Below, one piece after another: positions 1-7,387 of a DNA stretch of 20,240 bases. The notes below the pieces were generated by a model. That model did not search any database, was not told where the DNA came from, and saw only the letters and a list, made by a program, of their open reading frames with translations. Position numbers and translations under genes: made by a program. The first letter of the stretch is position 1. Each line of letters starts with the position of its first letter. The stretch spans positions 6,171 to 26,410 of the forward strand of contig DCHW01000016.1 of NCBI GenBank assembly GCA_002314935.1, written 5' to 3'. The stretch is from Clostridiales bacterium UBA1742. Lineage in GTDB: Bacteria; Bacillota; Clostridia; TANB77; CAG-508.

Positions 1-141
1 GAAGGTAATGGTAAAATATCTCATGAAGAAGCAATAAAGAAAGCGGAAAAAGAATTTGAAATATATAGATCTAGAGAAATGAAAGAATTACAAAGTGATT
101 TTGATATACTATTAAAACAGTTAAAAGAAAATGACAATTAA
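1..141 (+). CDS. C-terminal fragment of a possible RhuM-family protein (5' end outside window)
   Basis: An open frame runs from the first base to the TAA at 139-141 and gives 46 residues. The segment GKISHEEAIKKAEKEFEIYR followed by a short acidic, coiled tail resembles the C-terminus of RhuM/virulence-protein family members as I remember them, where a 'GxISHxxAxxKAxxEYxxY' stretch precedes the end. RhuM proteins are often found in genomic islands and their biochemical role is not settled. The fragment is highly charged and predicted helical, with no catalytic motif in the visible part. The assignment is by pattern memory only; a different helical protein is possible. It is 40 bp upstream of, and co-oriented with, the acetyltransferase gene. 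Confidence 0.5.
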   Translation, partial: EGNGKISHEEAIKKAEKEFEIYRSREMKELQSDFDILLKQLKENDN

Positions 142-181
142 TACAAAAAATAATAAACTATGAGTAGTAAGGATGTAAATA

Positions 182-733
182 ATGATATTGAAATATATAA
201 ATGATGGCAAATATATAAAAGAAATAGAAGAATTATATTTAAAATCATTTCCAAAAGATGAAAGATTTCCTTTTTGGGTATTGCAAGAATGTTCTAAAGA
301 GAATAATTCAGATTTATTTGCAATTGTTGATAAAAATATGATGATTGGAATGTGTTATATAGTTAAATGCGAAAGTGCATATTATCTTATGTATTTAGCT
401 GTAAAACCAAGTTTAAGAAATAAAAATTATGGTTCTGAAATATTAAAAGCTCTAAAAGAAAAATATAAATTATTATTTTTATCAATTGATGAACCAACTG
501 ATAGTATGAGTTTAAAACGTAAAAATTTTTATTTGAGAAATGGTTTTTATGATACGCGTAAATTTTATTATGACACTGGAGTGAATTATGAAATATTATG
601 TACTGACGAAAAATATGAAATAACTGATGATATTATGAAGATGAGATATACTAGAATGACAAATAATTCTAAAATATTTAATGATATATCTGGTATATTT
701 AATGTTGATGATATAAATATAAAAAAGAGATAA
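182..733 (+). CDS. GNAT-family N-acetyltransferase
   Basis: The 183-residue product has the length and layout of a single GNAT domain, which transfers an acetyl group from acetyl-CoA to an amine. The core strand and acetyl-CoA pyrophosphate loop are seen as LAVKPSLRNKNYGSEIL at residues 72-88 (R/Q-x-x-x-Y-G-S form of motif A). FYLRNGFYDT at residues 116-125 is the usual C-terminal motif B of the fold. The substrate cannot be inferred. The start ATG is preceded by a weak AAGGATG SD about 7 nt upstream. The gene ends 17 bp before the rbgA start, so the two are probably co-transcribed, although the function seems unrelated to ribosome assembly unless it modifies a protein. The last ~40 residues are less typical for the family. 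Confidence 0.85.
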   Translation: MILKYINDGKYIKEIEELYLKSFPKDERFPFWVLQECSKENNSDLFAIVDKNMMIGMCYIVKCESAYYLMYLAVKPSLRNKNYGSEILKALKEKYKLLFLSIDEPTDSMSLKRKNFYLRNGFYDTRKFYYDTGVNYEILCTDEKYEITDDIMKMRYTRMTNNSKIFNDISGIFNVDDINIKKR

Positions 734-742
734 AGGAAGTGA
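732..742 (+). promoter_or_regulatory. SD sequence that decides the rbgA start
   Basis: AAAGGAAGTGA differs from the ideal AAAGGAGGTGA by one base. It lies directly on the possible GTG at 739, which therefore cannot be the start, and it is 8 nt before ATG 751, which is the correct distance. The SD overlaps the stop codon of the upstream acetyltransferase gene, suggesting translational coupling. Confidence 0.7.
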
Positions 743-750
743 CTAACTAT

Positions 751-1698
751 ATGGATATGTATCAAAAAAGAGAGATGAGAAAAAAACAAAAAATGGATGA
801 TAAGGAAAAAAGTTTTCCTAACGTTTCCATTAACTGGTATCCAGGTCATATGTTAAAAACAAAAAAGCAAATAATAGAAGATTTAAAATTAGTAGATATT
901 GTTATAGAAATCTTGGATGCTAGAATACCAAAATCAAGTAGGAATCCTGATATAAAAAGAATAATTCAAAATAAAAAAGAAATTATTATTTTAAATAAAA
1001 GTGATTTGGCTGAAGAATTTCACAATAAGAAATGGATAGAAAGTTTTAAAAACAATGGAATTACTGCGATGCTAACTGATGCTAATTCTGGAAAAGGAAC
1101 ACAGGAGTTTTTAAAACAAGTGGAAGTGGTTTTAAAAGAAGAAATTGAAAAAGCTACAGAAAAAGGAAGAATAAAAAAGAATATAAGGATTATGATAATT
1201 GGGATACCTAATGTAGGAAAATCTTCTTTCATAAATAGGATATGTAATAAAAAGGCTGCTGTTGTTGGAAATAGACCAGGAGTTACAAAACAAAAACAGT
1301 GGGTTAGAATTTCTAACAATATAGAATTATTAGATACACCGGGGGTATTATGGCCAAAATTTGAAGATGAAATTGTGGCACTTAATTTATCTTATGTGGG
1401 ATCTATAAAAGATGAAGTCCTTAATGAAACAGAAATTGCTTATAATTTATTAAAATATCTTTTTGAAAATTATAGACAAAATTTATTAGAAAGATATAAA
1501 ATAAACGAAGAAGATATTAATAATGAATTGCAATATCAAGAAGACATGATATATAATTTAATGAAATTGATAGGAAGAAAAAGAGGAGCAATAGTATCTG
1601 GTGGAGAAATTGATGATGAAAAAACTGCTCAGATAATATTGAATGATTTTAGGACAGGAAAATTAGGAAGAATAACATTGGAGAAAATTGATGGATAA
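751..1698 (+). CDS. rbgA: Ribosome biogenesis GTPase RbgA (YlqF)
   Basis: This is a circularly permuted GTPase that acts late in 50S subunit assembly. Its G motifs come in permuted order: NKSD (G4) at residues 82-85, GIPNVGKSS (G1, P-loop) at 151-159 and DTPG (G3) at 195-198. The N-terminal NWYPGHM (28-34) is the typical YlqF/RbgA signature. The C-terminal part (about 225-315) corresponds to the RNA-binding helical domain. Starting at ATG 751 gives 315 residues, longer than the ~280 of Bacillus subtilis RbgA; the surplus is a charged N-terminal extension of about 27 residues before the signature. An in-frame GTG at 739 is rejected because it sits inside the SD. The 3' end overlaps mrnC by 8 nt, and both products mature the large subunit, so the pair forms a functional unit. 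Confidence 0.94.
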   Translation: MDMYQKREMRKKQKMDDKEKSFPNVSINWYPGHMLKTKKQIIEDLKLVDIVIEILDARIPKSSRNPDIKRIIQNKKEIIILNKSDLAEEFHNKKWIESFKNNGITAMLTDANSGKGTQEFLKQVEVVLKEEIEKATEKGRIKKNIRIMIIGIPNVGKSSFINRICNKKAAVVGNRPGVTKQKQWVRISNNIELLDTPGVLWPKFEDEIVALNLSYVGSIKDEVLNETEIAYNLLKYLFENYRQNLLERYKINEEDINNELQYQEDMIYNLMKLIGRKRGAIVSGGEIDDEKTAQIILNDFRTGKLGRITLEKIDG

Positions 1699-2062
1699 TA
1701 ATGATGTAAATTTAATGTCACCATTAGTTTGGGCATATATAGGAGATAGTGTGTATGAATTATATATTAGAAATTATTTAATTCAAACAACAAAATTAAA
1801 ACCACACAAATTACATATACAAGCAATAAAATATGTTAAGGCACAAGCACAGGCTGAAAAATTACAAAAAATAATGGATATATTAACAGATAAGGAATTA
1901 GAAATTGTCAGAAGAACTAGAAATGCTGAAAATCATCATTTACCTAAAAATGCAAATTCTACAGATTATATGTATGCAACAGCATTTGAGGGACTGATAG
2001 GATATTTATATTTAACAAAACAACAAGAAAGATTAGATGAATTATTACAATATTGTATTTAG
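1691..2062 (+). CDS. mrnC: Mini-ribonuclease III (MrnC)
   Basis: This is an RNase III catalytic domain without the double-stranded RNA-binding domain. In Bacillus, MrnC trims the ends of 23S rRNA precursors with L3 as stimulating partner. The 123-residue length fits. The catalytic helix is seen as AYIGDSVYELYIR at residues 15-27, with D19 and E23 as expected metal ligands. The second acidic site is FEGLIGYLYL with E100. A conserved RRTRNAENHHLPKNA segment (74-88) matches the family. I choose ATG 1691 over the adjacent TTG 1688 because GGAG at 1680-1683 lies 7 nt before it. The gene overlaps rbgA by 8 nt, consistent with coupled translation. In Bacillus, mrnC lies near cysS instead, so the link to rbgA is a local feature. 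Confidence 0.93.
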   Translation: MDNNDVNLMSPLVWAYIGDSVYELYIRNYLIQTTKLKPHKLHIQAIKYVKAQAQAEKLQKIMDILTDKELEIVRRTRNAENHHLPKNANSTDYMYATAFEGLIGYLYLTKQQERLDELLQYCI

Positions 2063-2076
2063 AGGAGTAGTATGAA

Positions 2077-3663
2077 ATGAAAGAAAAAGAAAGCATATGG
2101 AAAAAAATAAAAAGAGCTTTCGCGTTTTTTGGAGCAACAGCTTTTGTAGCATTGCCATCTGCAACAGAAGCGTCTAATATAAAAGAGCAAAGTATAGATA
2201 ATGATGAAAAAACTACTGTAGTTGACTATGGAGAAAATAAGTTAATTGAAAATGATATAATTCACGAAGAAGATGGAGAGATAGTTGTTGATGAAAAAGA
2301 TGTACAGGATTTTAGAGAAAGCTTAAGGCTTGAAGAAACAACAACTTCTCAACAACAGCAATATAATAATATATATGATAAACTATTAAATGAATTTAAC
2401 AACATATGTACTCAAAAAAAATTTGATGATAATACAATAAAATATTTAAAAGCTACGTTTGAGGGACTATATAAAAATTACGATGATTGGAAAGAAGTAA
2501 ATAGAAATTGGCCTTCGAAAAATAAATTTATAGAAAACAGATTTTTAAAACCTTTAGAAAATGTTAATCAATTTAAGTTTTATGAAGAAAATAGTAAAGA
2601 GGCACAAGAAGCTTTTAACAATGGAAACGGATATGCTTTTACAGATAGTGATTGGAATATCACAGTAATATACAACGAAAACCAAAAAGAAGAGAATTTT
2701 AATTTGTGTACAGAAAGAATTTTGCATGAATTGGATCACATTGGACAAAAAAGAATTTTATTTAATGAAGATTTTTTTGAAAATTATGAATATATGAGTG
2801 ATGTTATACTTGAAGGACAAGCAACAAGCACTATGAAAACATATACTCAATTAAAAACAGAAAAATTATCTTCTAATTTTGTAGAATTAAATGGCTTTTC
2901 TTTGGAATATAAAAATAATAATGGAGAAGGTTATGCTAGGGAAGCAAGTATATATAATAGCATTCAATATTTAATTGGATATGATAATATGCAAGATATA
3001 CTTGAAAACGGAAATAATGTAGTTGAGATAAGGAATTGTATTAATGCAAAATATGGAAATGATCTTGGCAGTAATATTTTTGAAAAAATAGATAAAATAT
3101 ATACGGCAAGATATAATAATAATTCTAAAGAAGAATTAAAATGCTCAACTGAATTACAAAAAATGTTTTTAAAAGTAATAGAACAAGATATAGATAAATT
3201 AACTACAAAAAATGATATAGAAAGATATGCTAACATTTATAGAGCATATAAAATAAATAATTTAGTTAAAGCCTATGATAATGGAAAAGAGTGTACAAAT
3301 GAATATTTTAATATAAATAGTTTAGATGATAAAATGGCAAGTAAAATTATACAAACAAAAGCTTTTGGAATGGATGATAAAAATATAGTACAAGAATTAT
3401 TGTTTACAACTAATGAAGAATATGATCAAATGAAAGAAAATTATTCTGGAATATATATTCCGGCGAATCTTAATGATGTTAATGCTAAAAGTAAAGATGG
3501 TAATTTAGTTTTAAATTATAACAATATAACTAATAATACAACGGCAAATAAAGAGATTACGGTAATGTATATGAGAGATAAAAGTGGCAAGATTCTTGTT
3601 GTAGAGATACCTAGAGAAACTGAAATGCATAAACTTACTGAAACAGAGGATTTAACTAGGTAA
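2077..3663 (+). CDS. Secreted putative zinc metallopeptidase (HELDH zincin), family unassigned
   Basis: This 528-residue protein is not one I can name. The N-terminus looks like a Sec signal peptide: a basic n-region (WKKIKR), a hydrophobic core AFAFFGATAFVAL at about 14-26, and a plausible cleavage after TEA (residue 32). There is no lipobox, LPxTG or second membrane segment, so it is expected outside the membrane, released or held by an uncleaved anchor. HELDH at residues 217-221 fits the HExxH zinc-binding motif, and E246 in LEGQAT, 25 residues further on, is a good third ligand, giving a gluzincin-like site. The C-terminal half (about 300-528) is helical, charged and Asn-rich without a recognisable domain. 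An SD, AGAGGAG, lies 9 nt before ATG 2077. The gene is 14 bp after mrnC and ends before the terminator at 3689, so it is probably the last gene of the upstream operon. Function is inferred only from the motif. Confidence 0.75.
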   Translation: MKEKESIWKKIKRAFAFFGATAFVALPSATEASNIKEQSIDNDEKTTVVDYGENKLIENDIIHEEDGEIVVDEKDVQDFRESLRLEETTTSQQQQYNNIYDKLLNEFNNICTQKKFDDNTIKYLKATFEGLYKNYDDWKEVNRNWPSKNKFIENRFLKPLENVNQFKFYEENSKEAQEAFNNGNGYAFTDSDWNITVIYNENQKEENFNLCTERILHELDHIGQKRILFNEDFFENYEYMSDVILEGQATSTMKTYTQLKTEKLSSNFVELNGFSLEYKNNNGEGYAREASIYNSIQYLIGYDNMQDILENGNNVVEIRNCINAKYGNDLGSNIFEKIDKIYTARYNNNSKEELKCSTELQKMFLKVIEQDIDKLTTKNDIERYANIYRAYKINNLVKAYDNGKECTNEYFNINSLDDKMASKIIQTKAFGMDDKNIVQELLFTTNEEYDQMKENYSGIYIPANLNDVNAKSKDGNLVLNYNNITNNTTANKEITVMYMRDKSGKILVVEIPRETEMHKLTETEDLTR

Positions 3664-3688
3664 AATATATAAATAAAGAATTTTTGAA

Positions 3689-3722
3689 AATAGGGACGAA
3701 TATTTGCCGTTCCTATTATTTA
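3689..3722 (+). terminator. Stem-loop terminator after the zincin gene
   Basis: AATAGGGACG (3689-3698) pairs with CGTTCCTATT (3708-3717), a 10-bp stem with one G-T pair and a 9-nt loop. It is followed by an interrupted U-rich stretch (ATTATTTATTTA). It lies 25 nt after the stop codon and before the S10 promoter, which supports a role as transcription terminator, although the U-tract is not perfect. Confidence 0.65.
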
Positions 3723-3748
3723 TTTAAATAAAAAACTTACAAAAAAAG

Positions 3749-3778
3749 TTGACAAACAGTATATTACTAGTGTATAAT
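3749..3778 (+). promoter_or_regulatory. Sigma-A promoter of the S10-spc-alpha operon
   Basis: The -35 box TTGACA (3749-3754) and the -10 box TATAAT (3773-3778) are both perfect consensus, separated by 18 bp. An A-run precedes the -35 box and may act as an UP element. Transcription should start near 3785. This leaves an untranslated leader of about 255 nt before rpsJ. Confidence 0.85.
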
Positions 3779-3784
3779 AATATC

Positions 3785-4032
3785 TGCGTGTAGATTTGCG
3801 ATGAAGTGAAATGTGGCTACAGCCCTATATATAAGGTTTGGAGGGAACTTTCATGGAGTATGTCTTGGGCAATGACCTAGGCGGATAAGTTAAGAAAACA
3901 CACTTGTCCTAAGGATATTAATGTATAAACTTAGGATTTTATAATGTTCTAAAAAGAAACACTAGGGTGCGTTAACAACTTTCCTAAGGCAATTAAAAGT
4001 GGTGATAAAACCACAAATATTTTAAAGGAGGG
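3785..4032 (+). promoter_or_regulatory. Structured 5' leader of the S10 operon
   Basis: The stretch between the promoter and rpsJ has no open frame of note, but it has clear secondary structure and locally higher G content. TGTAG (3789-3793) can pair with CTACA (3817-3821), with an inner ATTT/AAAT step. TCCTAAG (3907-3913) pairs with CTTAGGA (3930-3936). A second TCCTAAG at 3982-3988 can compete for the same partner. GTGGT (3999-4003) pairs with ACCAC (4010-4014) just before the SD AAAGGAGGG (4024-4032). A leader in this position is expected to sense a ribosomal protein (autogenous control), but which protein, and whether control acts on transcription or translation, cannot be read from the sequence. 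No clear intrinsic terminator with a U-run is visible inside it. Confidence 0.65.
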
Positions 4033-4041
4033 AATTTAGTA

Positions 4042-4485
4042 ATGGCAACAAAAGAAACTACTGCAACAGAAGAAAAAGTAGCAAAAAAAGCTACTACAAC
4101 AAAAAAAACTACAGCAAGTAAAACAACAAAAACAGTTAAAAAAGAAAAAACAGAGAGTGTAGCAAAAAAAGCAACTATTCAAAGTGAAAAAATCAGAATA
4201 AGATTAAAAGCTTATGACAATGTTATTTTAGATCAGTCTGCTGAAAAAATAGTAGATACTGCTAAAAGAACAGGAGCTAAAGTTTCAGGTCCTATTCCAT
4301 TACCAACAAAAAAAGAAATAGTTACAATTTTACGTTCTCCACACAAACACAAAGATTCAAGAGAACAATTTGAAATGAGAACTCATAAAAGAGTTATTGA
4401 CATTTTATATCCAACATCAACAACTGTAGATAGTCTAATGAAATTAGAATTACCAGCTGGTGTAGATATTGAAATGAAATTATAA
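4042..4485 (+). CDS. rpsJ: 30S ribosomal protein S10 with N-terminal extension
   Basis: The S10 body begins at about residue 48 (KIRIRLKAYD, 50-59) and runs to the end with the usual landmarks: AKRTGAKVSGPIPLPT and the SPHKHKDSREQFEMRTHKR loop. S10 sits in the head of the 30S subunit and is also the NusE partner of NusB in antitermination. At 147 residues it is about 45 longer than the usual ~102. The extra N-terminus is a low-complexity Lys/Thr/Ala/Glu tract with no hydrophobic segment. It is part of the gene: the SD AAAGGAGGG is 9 nt before ATG 4042, and no in-frame ATG, GTG or TTG with an SD lies nearer the S10 core. It is the first gene of the superoperon, after the structured leader. Confidence 0.97.
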   Translation: MATKETTATEEKVAKKATTTKKTTASKTTKTVKKEKTESVAKKATIQSEKIRIRLKAYDNVILDQSAEKIVDTAKRTGAKVSGPIPLPTKKEIVTILRSPHKHKDSREQFEMRTHKRVIDILYPTSTTVDSLMKLELPAGVDIEMKL

Positions 4486-4504
4486 AATTAAATCAAAAAA
4501 CCAA

Positions 4505-4522
4505 GCTGATATAAAAATCAGC
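4505..4522 (+). other. Intercistronic hairpin rpsJ-rplC
   Basis: GCTGAT (4505-4510) and ATCAGC (4517-4522) form a perfect 6-bp stem with a 6-nt loop in the 60-bp gap between rpsJ and rplC. No U-run follows, so it is not a terminator; it may protect or mark an mRNA processing end. Confidence 0.4.
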
Positions 4523-4545
4523 CAATAGTTAGGAGGAAAACAAAA

Positions 4546-5172
4546 ATGAAAAAAGCAATTTTAGGAAAAAAACTAGGAATGACACAAATTTTTGATGAAT
4601 CAGGAAAAGTTATTCCAGTAACAGTTATAGAAGCTGGTCCATGTACAGTTGTACAAGTAAAATCAGTTGATACTGATGGATATGAAGCTTTAAAATTGGG
4701 ATTTGGTGATGTTAAGGAATCTAAATTAACAAAACCAAGACAAGGAGAATTTAAAAAAGCAAATATTTCAGCAAAAAAACATTTGAGAGAATTTAGATTA
4801 GAAGAAATTACTAATAAAGTTGGAGATGAAATAAAAGCTGATATATTCTCAACAGGTGAAAACGTTGACGTAACAGGAACAAGTAAAGGTAAAGGATTCC
4901 AAGGCGTAATAAAACGTCATGGACAATCTAGAGGACCTATGGGACATGGATCTATGTATCACAGAAGACCAGGGTCTATGGGATCTACTTCAACACCAGG
5001 TAGAGTTTTTAAAGGTAAAAAACTTCCAGGACATATGGGAATGGAAACTGTTACAATTCAAAACTTAGAAATAGTAAGAGTTGATTTAGATAAAAATGTT
5101 ATATTAGTAAAAGGTAGTGTTCCAGGAAACAAAGGAGCAATATTAAAAATAAGAAATTCTGTTAAGAAATAG
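4546..5172 (+). CDS. rplC: 50S ribosomal protein L3
   Basis: L3 is an early-assembly 23S rRNA-binding protein near the peptidyl transferase centre. The 208-residue length is normal. The N-terminal GKKLGMTQIFDE (8-19) and the central loop GTSKGKGFQGVIKRH (111-125), followed by the Gly/His-rich extension RGPMGHGSMYHRRPGSMG, are family hallmarks. The SD AGGAGG lies about 9 nt before ATG. In Bacillus, L3 stimulates MrnC, whose gene lies about 2.5 kb upstream. Confidence 0.98.
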   Translation: MKKAILGKKLGMTQIFDESGKVIPVTVIEAGPCTVVQVKSVDTDGYEALKLGFGDVKESKLTKPRQGEFKKANISAKKHLREFRLEEITNKVGDEIKADIFSTGENVDVTGTSKGKGFQGVIKRHGQSRGPMGHGSMYHRRPGSMGSTSTPGRVFKGKKLPGHMGMETVTIQNLEIVRVDLDKNVILVKGSVPGNKGAILKIRNSVKK

Positions 5173-5209
5173 GATGTAAAGAAATTTTAAAGTAAAGGAG
5201 ATAAAAACA

Positions 5210-5833
5210 ATGCCTAGTATAGATGTTTACAATATAGAAGGTAAAAAAGTTAGCAGTATAGATTTAAAAGAAGAAGTATTTGGCATAAAACCAAACGAGA
5301 AAATAGTACATAGCGTATTAGTAAACTATATGGCTAATCAAAGACAAGGTACAGCAAATACAAAAACAAGAGCTGAAGTATCTGGTGGAGGAAGAAAACC
5401 TTGGAAACAAAAAGGAACAGGTAGAGCAAGACAAGGAAGTATTCGTGCTCCACAATGGTTTAAAGGTGGTATCGCTTTAGGACCAAAACCAAGAAATTAT
5501 ACATATAGAGTTAATAAAAAAGAAAGACAATTAGCTATTAAATCAGTTTTAAGTTCAAAAGTATTAGAAAATAATTTAGTAGTTGTTGATAATATTTCAT
5601 TTAATGAAATTAAAACAAAAAATATGGTTAGTACATTAAACAATTTAAAAGTAGAAGGAAAAACATTAATCGTTTTACCAGTTAAAAATGAAAATGTACA
5701 AAAATCAGCAAGAAACATTGAAGGTGTAAAAACAAGTTTAGTAAATACAATAAACGTTTATGATTTATTAAAATACAATAAATTAGTTCTTACAGTTGAT
5801 AGTGTTAAAAGCTTAGAGGAGGTGTATGCTTAG
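5210..5833 (+). CDS. rplD: 50S ribosomal protein L4
   Basis: L4 lines part of the peptide exit tunnel and binds 23S rRNA domain I. The 207 residues include the tunnel loop TRAEVSGGGRKPWKQKGTGR (53-72), followed by ARQGSIRAPQWFKGG. In gammaproteobacteria, L4 represses the S10 operon through its leader; whether the leader here responds to L4 is unknown. The gene ends directly at the rplW start (stop 5831-5833, next ATG at 5834), and the rplW SD AGGAGGTG lies inside the rplD coding end, so translation is coupled. Confidence 0.98.
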   Translation: MPSIDVYNIEGKKVSSIDLKEEVFGIKPNEKIVHSVLVNYMANQRQGTANTKTRAEVSGGGRKPWKQKGTGRARQGSIRAPQWFKGGIALGPKPRNYTYRVNKKERQLAIKSVLSSKVLENNLVVVDNISFNEIKTKNMVSTLNNLKVEGKTLIVLPVKNENVQKSARNIEGVKTSLVNTINVYDLLKYNKLVLTVDSVKSLEEVYA

Positions 5834-6181
5834 ATGTTACCAGAAGATATAATTATAAAACCAATCGTTACAGAAAAAAGCAGTGATGGAATTCAAGCAG
5901 GAAAGTATACATTTAAAGTAGCAAAAAATGCTACCAAAATTCAAATAGCTGATAGTGTAGAAGCTTTATTTGGAGTTAAAGTATTAAGCGTTAATACAAT
6001 GATAGTTAAAGGAAAAGAAAAAAGAGTTGGAGCAAATAGTGGTAAAAGATCAGATTGGAAAAAAGCTATTGTTACTATAGATACAAATCCAACAGAGAAA
6101 AAATATCTAGCAAAAGGTGCTAAAGAAGTTAAAATAGATAAAAAATATAAAGATTCTATTGACGAATTCATGGGTGCTTAA
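5834..6181 (+). CDS. rplW: 50S ribosomal protein L23
   Basis: L23 sits at the exit of the peptide tunnel and is the docking site for trigger factor and SRP. The N-terminal IIIKPIVTEKS (6-16) and VEALFGVKVLSVNTMIVKGK (42-61) are typical. At 115 residues it is somewhat longer than the ~95 usual for the family; the surplus is a charged C-terminal tail. It directly abuts rplD with no spacer. Confidence 0.97.
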   Translation: MLPEDIIIKPIVTEKSSDGIQAGKYTFKVAKNATKIQIADSVEALFGVKVLSVNTMIVKGKEKRVGANSGKRSDWKKAIVTIDTNPTEKKYLAKGAKEVKIDKKYKDSIDEFMGA

Positions 6182-6246
6182 TAGCTAAGTAAAATAAAAT
6201 TATCCAGATTAAAACTGGGAAAATAAATTTAAAAGGAGAGAAAACA

Positions 6247-7074
6247 ATGGGAATTAAACATTATAGACCATATACACCATCAAGAAGAAACATGACAATG
6301 TTAACTTTTGATGAAATAACAAAGAAAACACCTGAAAAATCTTTATTATCAAAGAAAAAGAAAAATGCAGGTAGAAATTCTTATGGAAGAATAACTGTTA
6401 GACATCAAGGTGGTGGAAATAGACAAAAATATAGAATAATTGATTTTAAACGTAAAAAGGATGATATGCCAGCAACAGTAATAGGTATAGAATATGATCC
6501 AAACAGAAGTGCAAATATTGCATTAATAGAATATGAAGATGGAGAAAAAGCTTATATAATTGCTCCAATAGGATTAAAAGATGGAGATAAAGTAGTATCT
6601 GGAGCAAAATCAGATATTAAAATAGGAAATTGTTTACCTATAGAAAATATTCCTGTAGGTACATTAATTCATAATATAGAATTAAATCCAGGCCAAGGTG
6701 CAAAAATGGTTAGAACAGCTGGTGGAGAAGCACAACTTATGGCAAAAGAAGGAGAATATGCACATATAAGATTACCTTCTGGAGAAATGAGATTAGTTTT
6801 AGCAAGATGTAGAGCAACAATAGGAACAATTGGTAATACTGATCACAGTAATATTAAATTAGGAAAAGCAGGAAGAACAAGACATTTAGGTATAAGACCA
6901 ACAGTTAGAGGTTCAGTTATGAACCCAGTAGATCACCCTCATGGTGGTGGTGAAGGTAGAGCACCAGTTGGACATCCAGGACCACTTACTCCTTGGGGTA
7001 AACCAGCATTAGGATATAAGACAAGAAAGAAAAACAAAGCATCAAATAAATTTATAGTTAAAAGGAGGAAATAA
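6247..7074 (+). CDS. rplB: 50S ribosomal protein L2
   Basis: L2 is one of the most conserved 23S rRNA-binding proteins and is needed for subunit association and peptidyl transfer. The 275 residues match the family length. RHQGGGNRQKYRIIDFKR (52-69) and the C-terminal NPVDHPHGGGEGR (226-238) are present; H230 is equivalent to the conserved His229 of E. coli. The SD AAGGAGAG precedes ATG. The preceding 65-bp gap has a short TCCAG/CTGGG stem (6203-6219) of doubtful relevance. Confidence 0.98.
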   Translation: MGIKHYRPYTPSRRNMTMLTFDEITKKTPEKSLLSKKKKNAGRNSYGRITVRHQGGGNRQKYRIIDFKRKKDDMPATVIGIEYDPNRSANIALIEYEDGEKAYIIAPIGLKDGDKVVSGAKSDIKIGNCLPIENIPVGTLIHNIELNPGQGAKMVRTAGGEAQLMAKEGEYAHIRLPSGEMRLVLARCRATIGTIGNTDHSNIKLGKAGRTRHLGIRPTVRGSVMNPVDHPHGGGEGRAPVGHPGPLTPWGKPALGYKTRKKNKASNKFIVKRRK

Positions 7075-7079
7075 TAGAC

Positions 7080-7358
7080 ATGTCAAGATCTAGTAAAAAA
7101 ATGCCTTTTGTACAACCAAAATTATTACAAAGAATAGAAAAAATGAATGAAACTGGAGAAAAAAGTGTTCTTAAAACTTGGTCAAGAGCATCTACAATAT
7201 ATCCACAAATGGTTGGACATACAATAGCTGTTCATGATGGAAGAAAACATGTTCCAATTTATATATCAGAAGAAATGATTGGTCATAAATTAGGAGAATT
7301 TGCTCCAACAAGAACATTTAAAGGACATTCAGGAGATAAAAAAACTAACGTAAAATAG
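7080..7358 (+). CDS. rpsS: 30S ribosomal protein S19
   Basis: S19 forms a complex with S13 in the 30S head near the A site. The 92-residue protein starts with SRSSKKMPFVQPKLL and contains the conserved WSRASTIYPQMVGHTIAVHDGR (35-56) and a C-terminal GHKLGEFAPTRTFKGH segment. It follows rplB after 5 bp; its SD AAAGGAGGA lies in the last codons of rplB. Nothing unusual. Confidence 0.98.
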   Translation: MSRSSKKMPFVQPKLLQRIEKMNETGEKSVLKTWSRASTIYPQMVGHTIAVHDGRKHVPIYISEEMIGHKLGEFAPTRTFKGHSGDKKTNVK

Positions 7359-7387
7359 TATTTACAAATTTTGAAGGAGGGTAAAAA

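Noticed and set aside
739..750. GTG 739 as rbgA start
   Set aside because: It lies inside the SD AAAGGAAGTGA, which fits ATG 751.
3664..4041. Small coding gene in the S10 leader
   Set aside because: There are several short ATG-initiated frames but none with a good SD or a protein-like sequence; the stretch is better explained as a structured leader.
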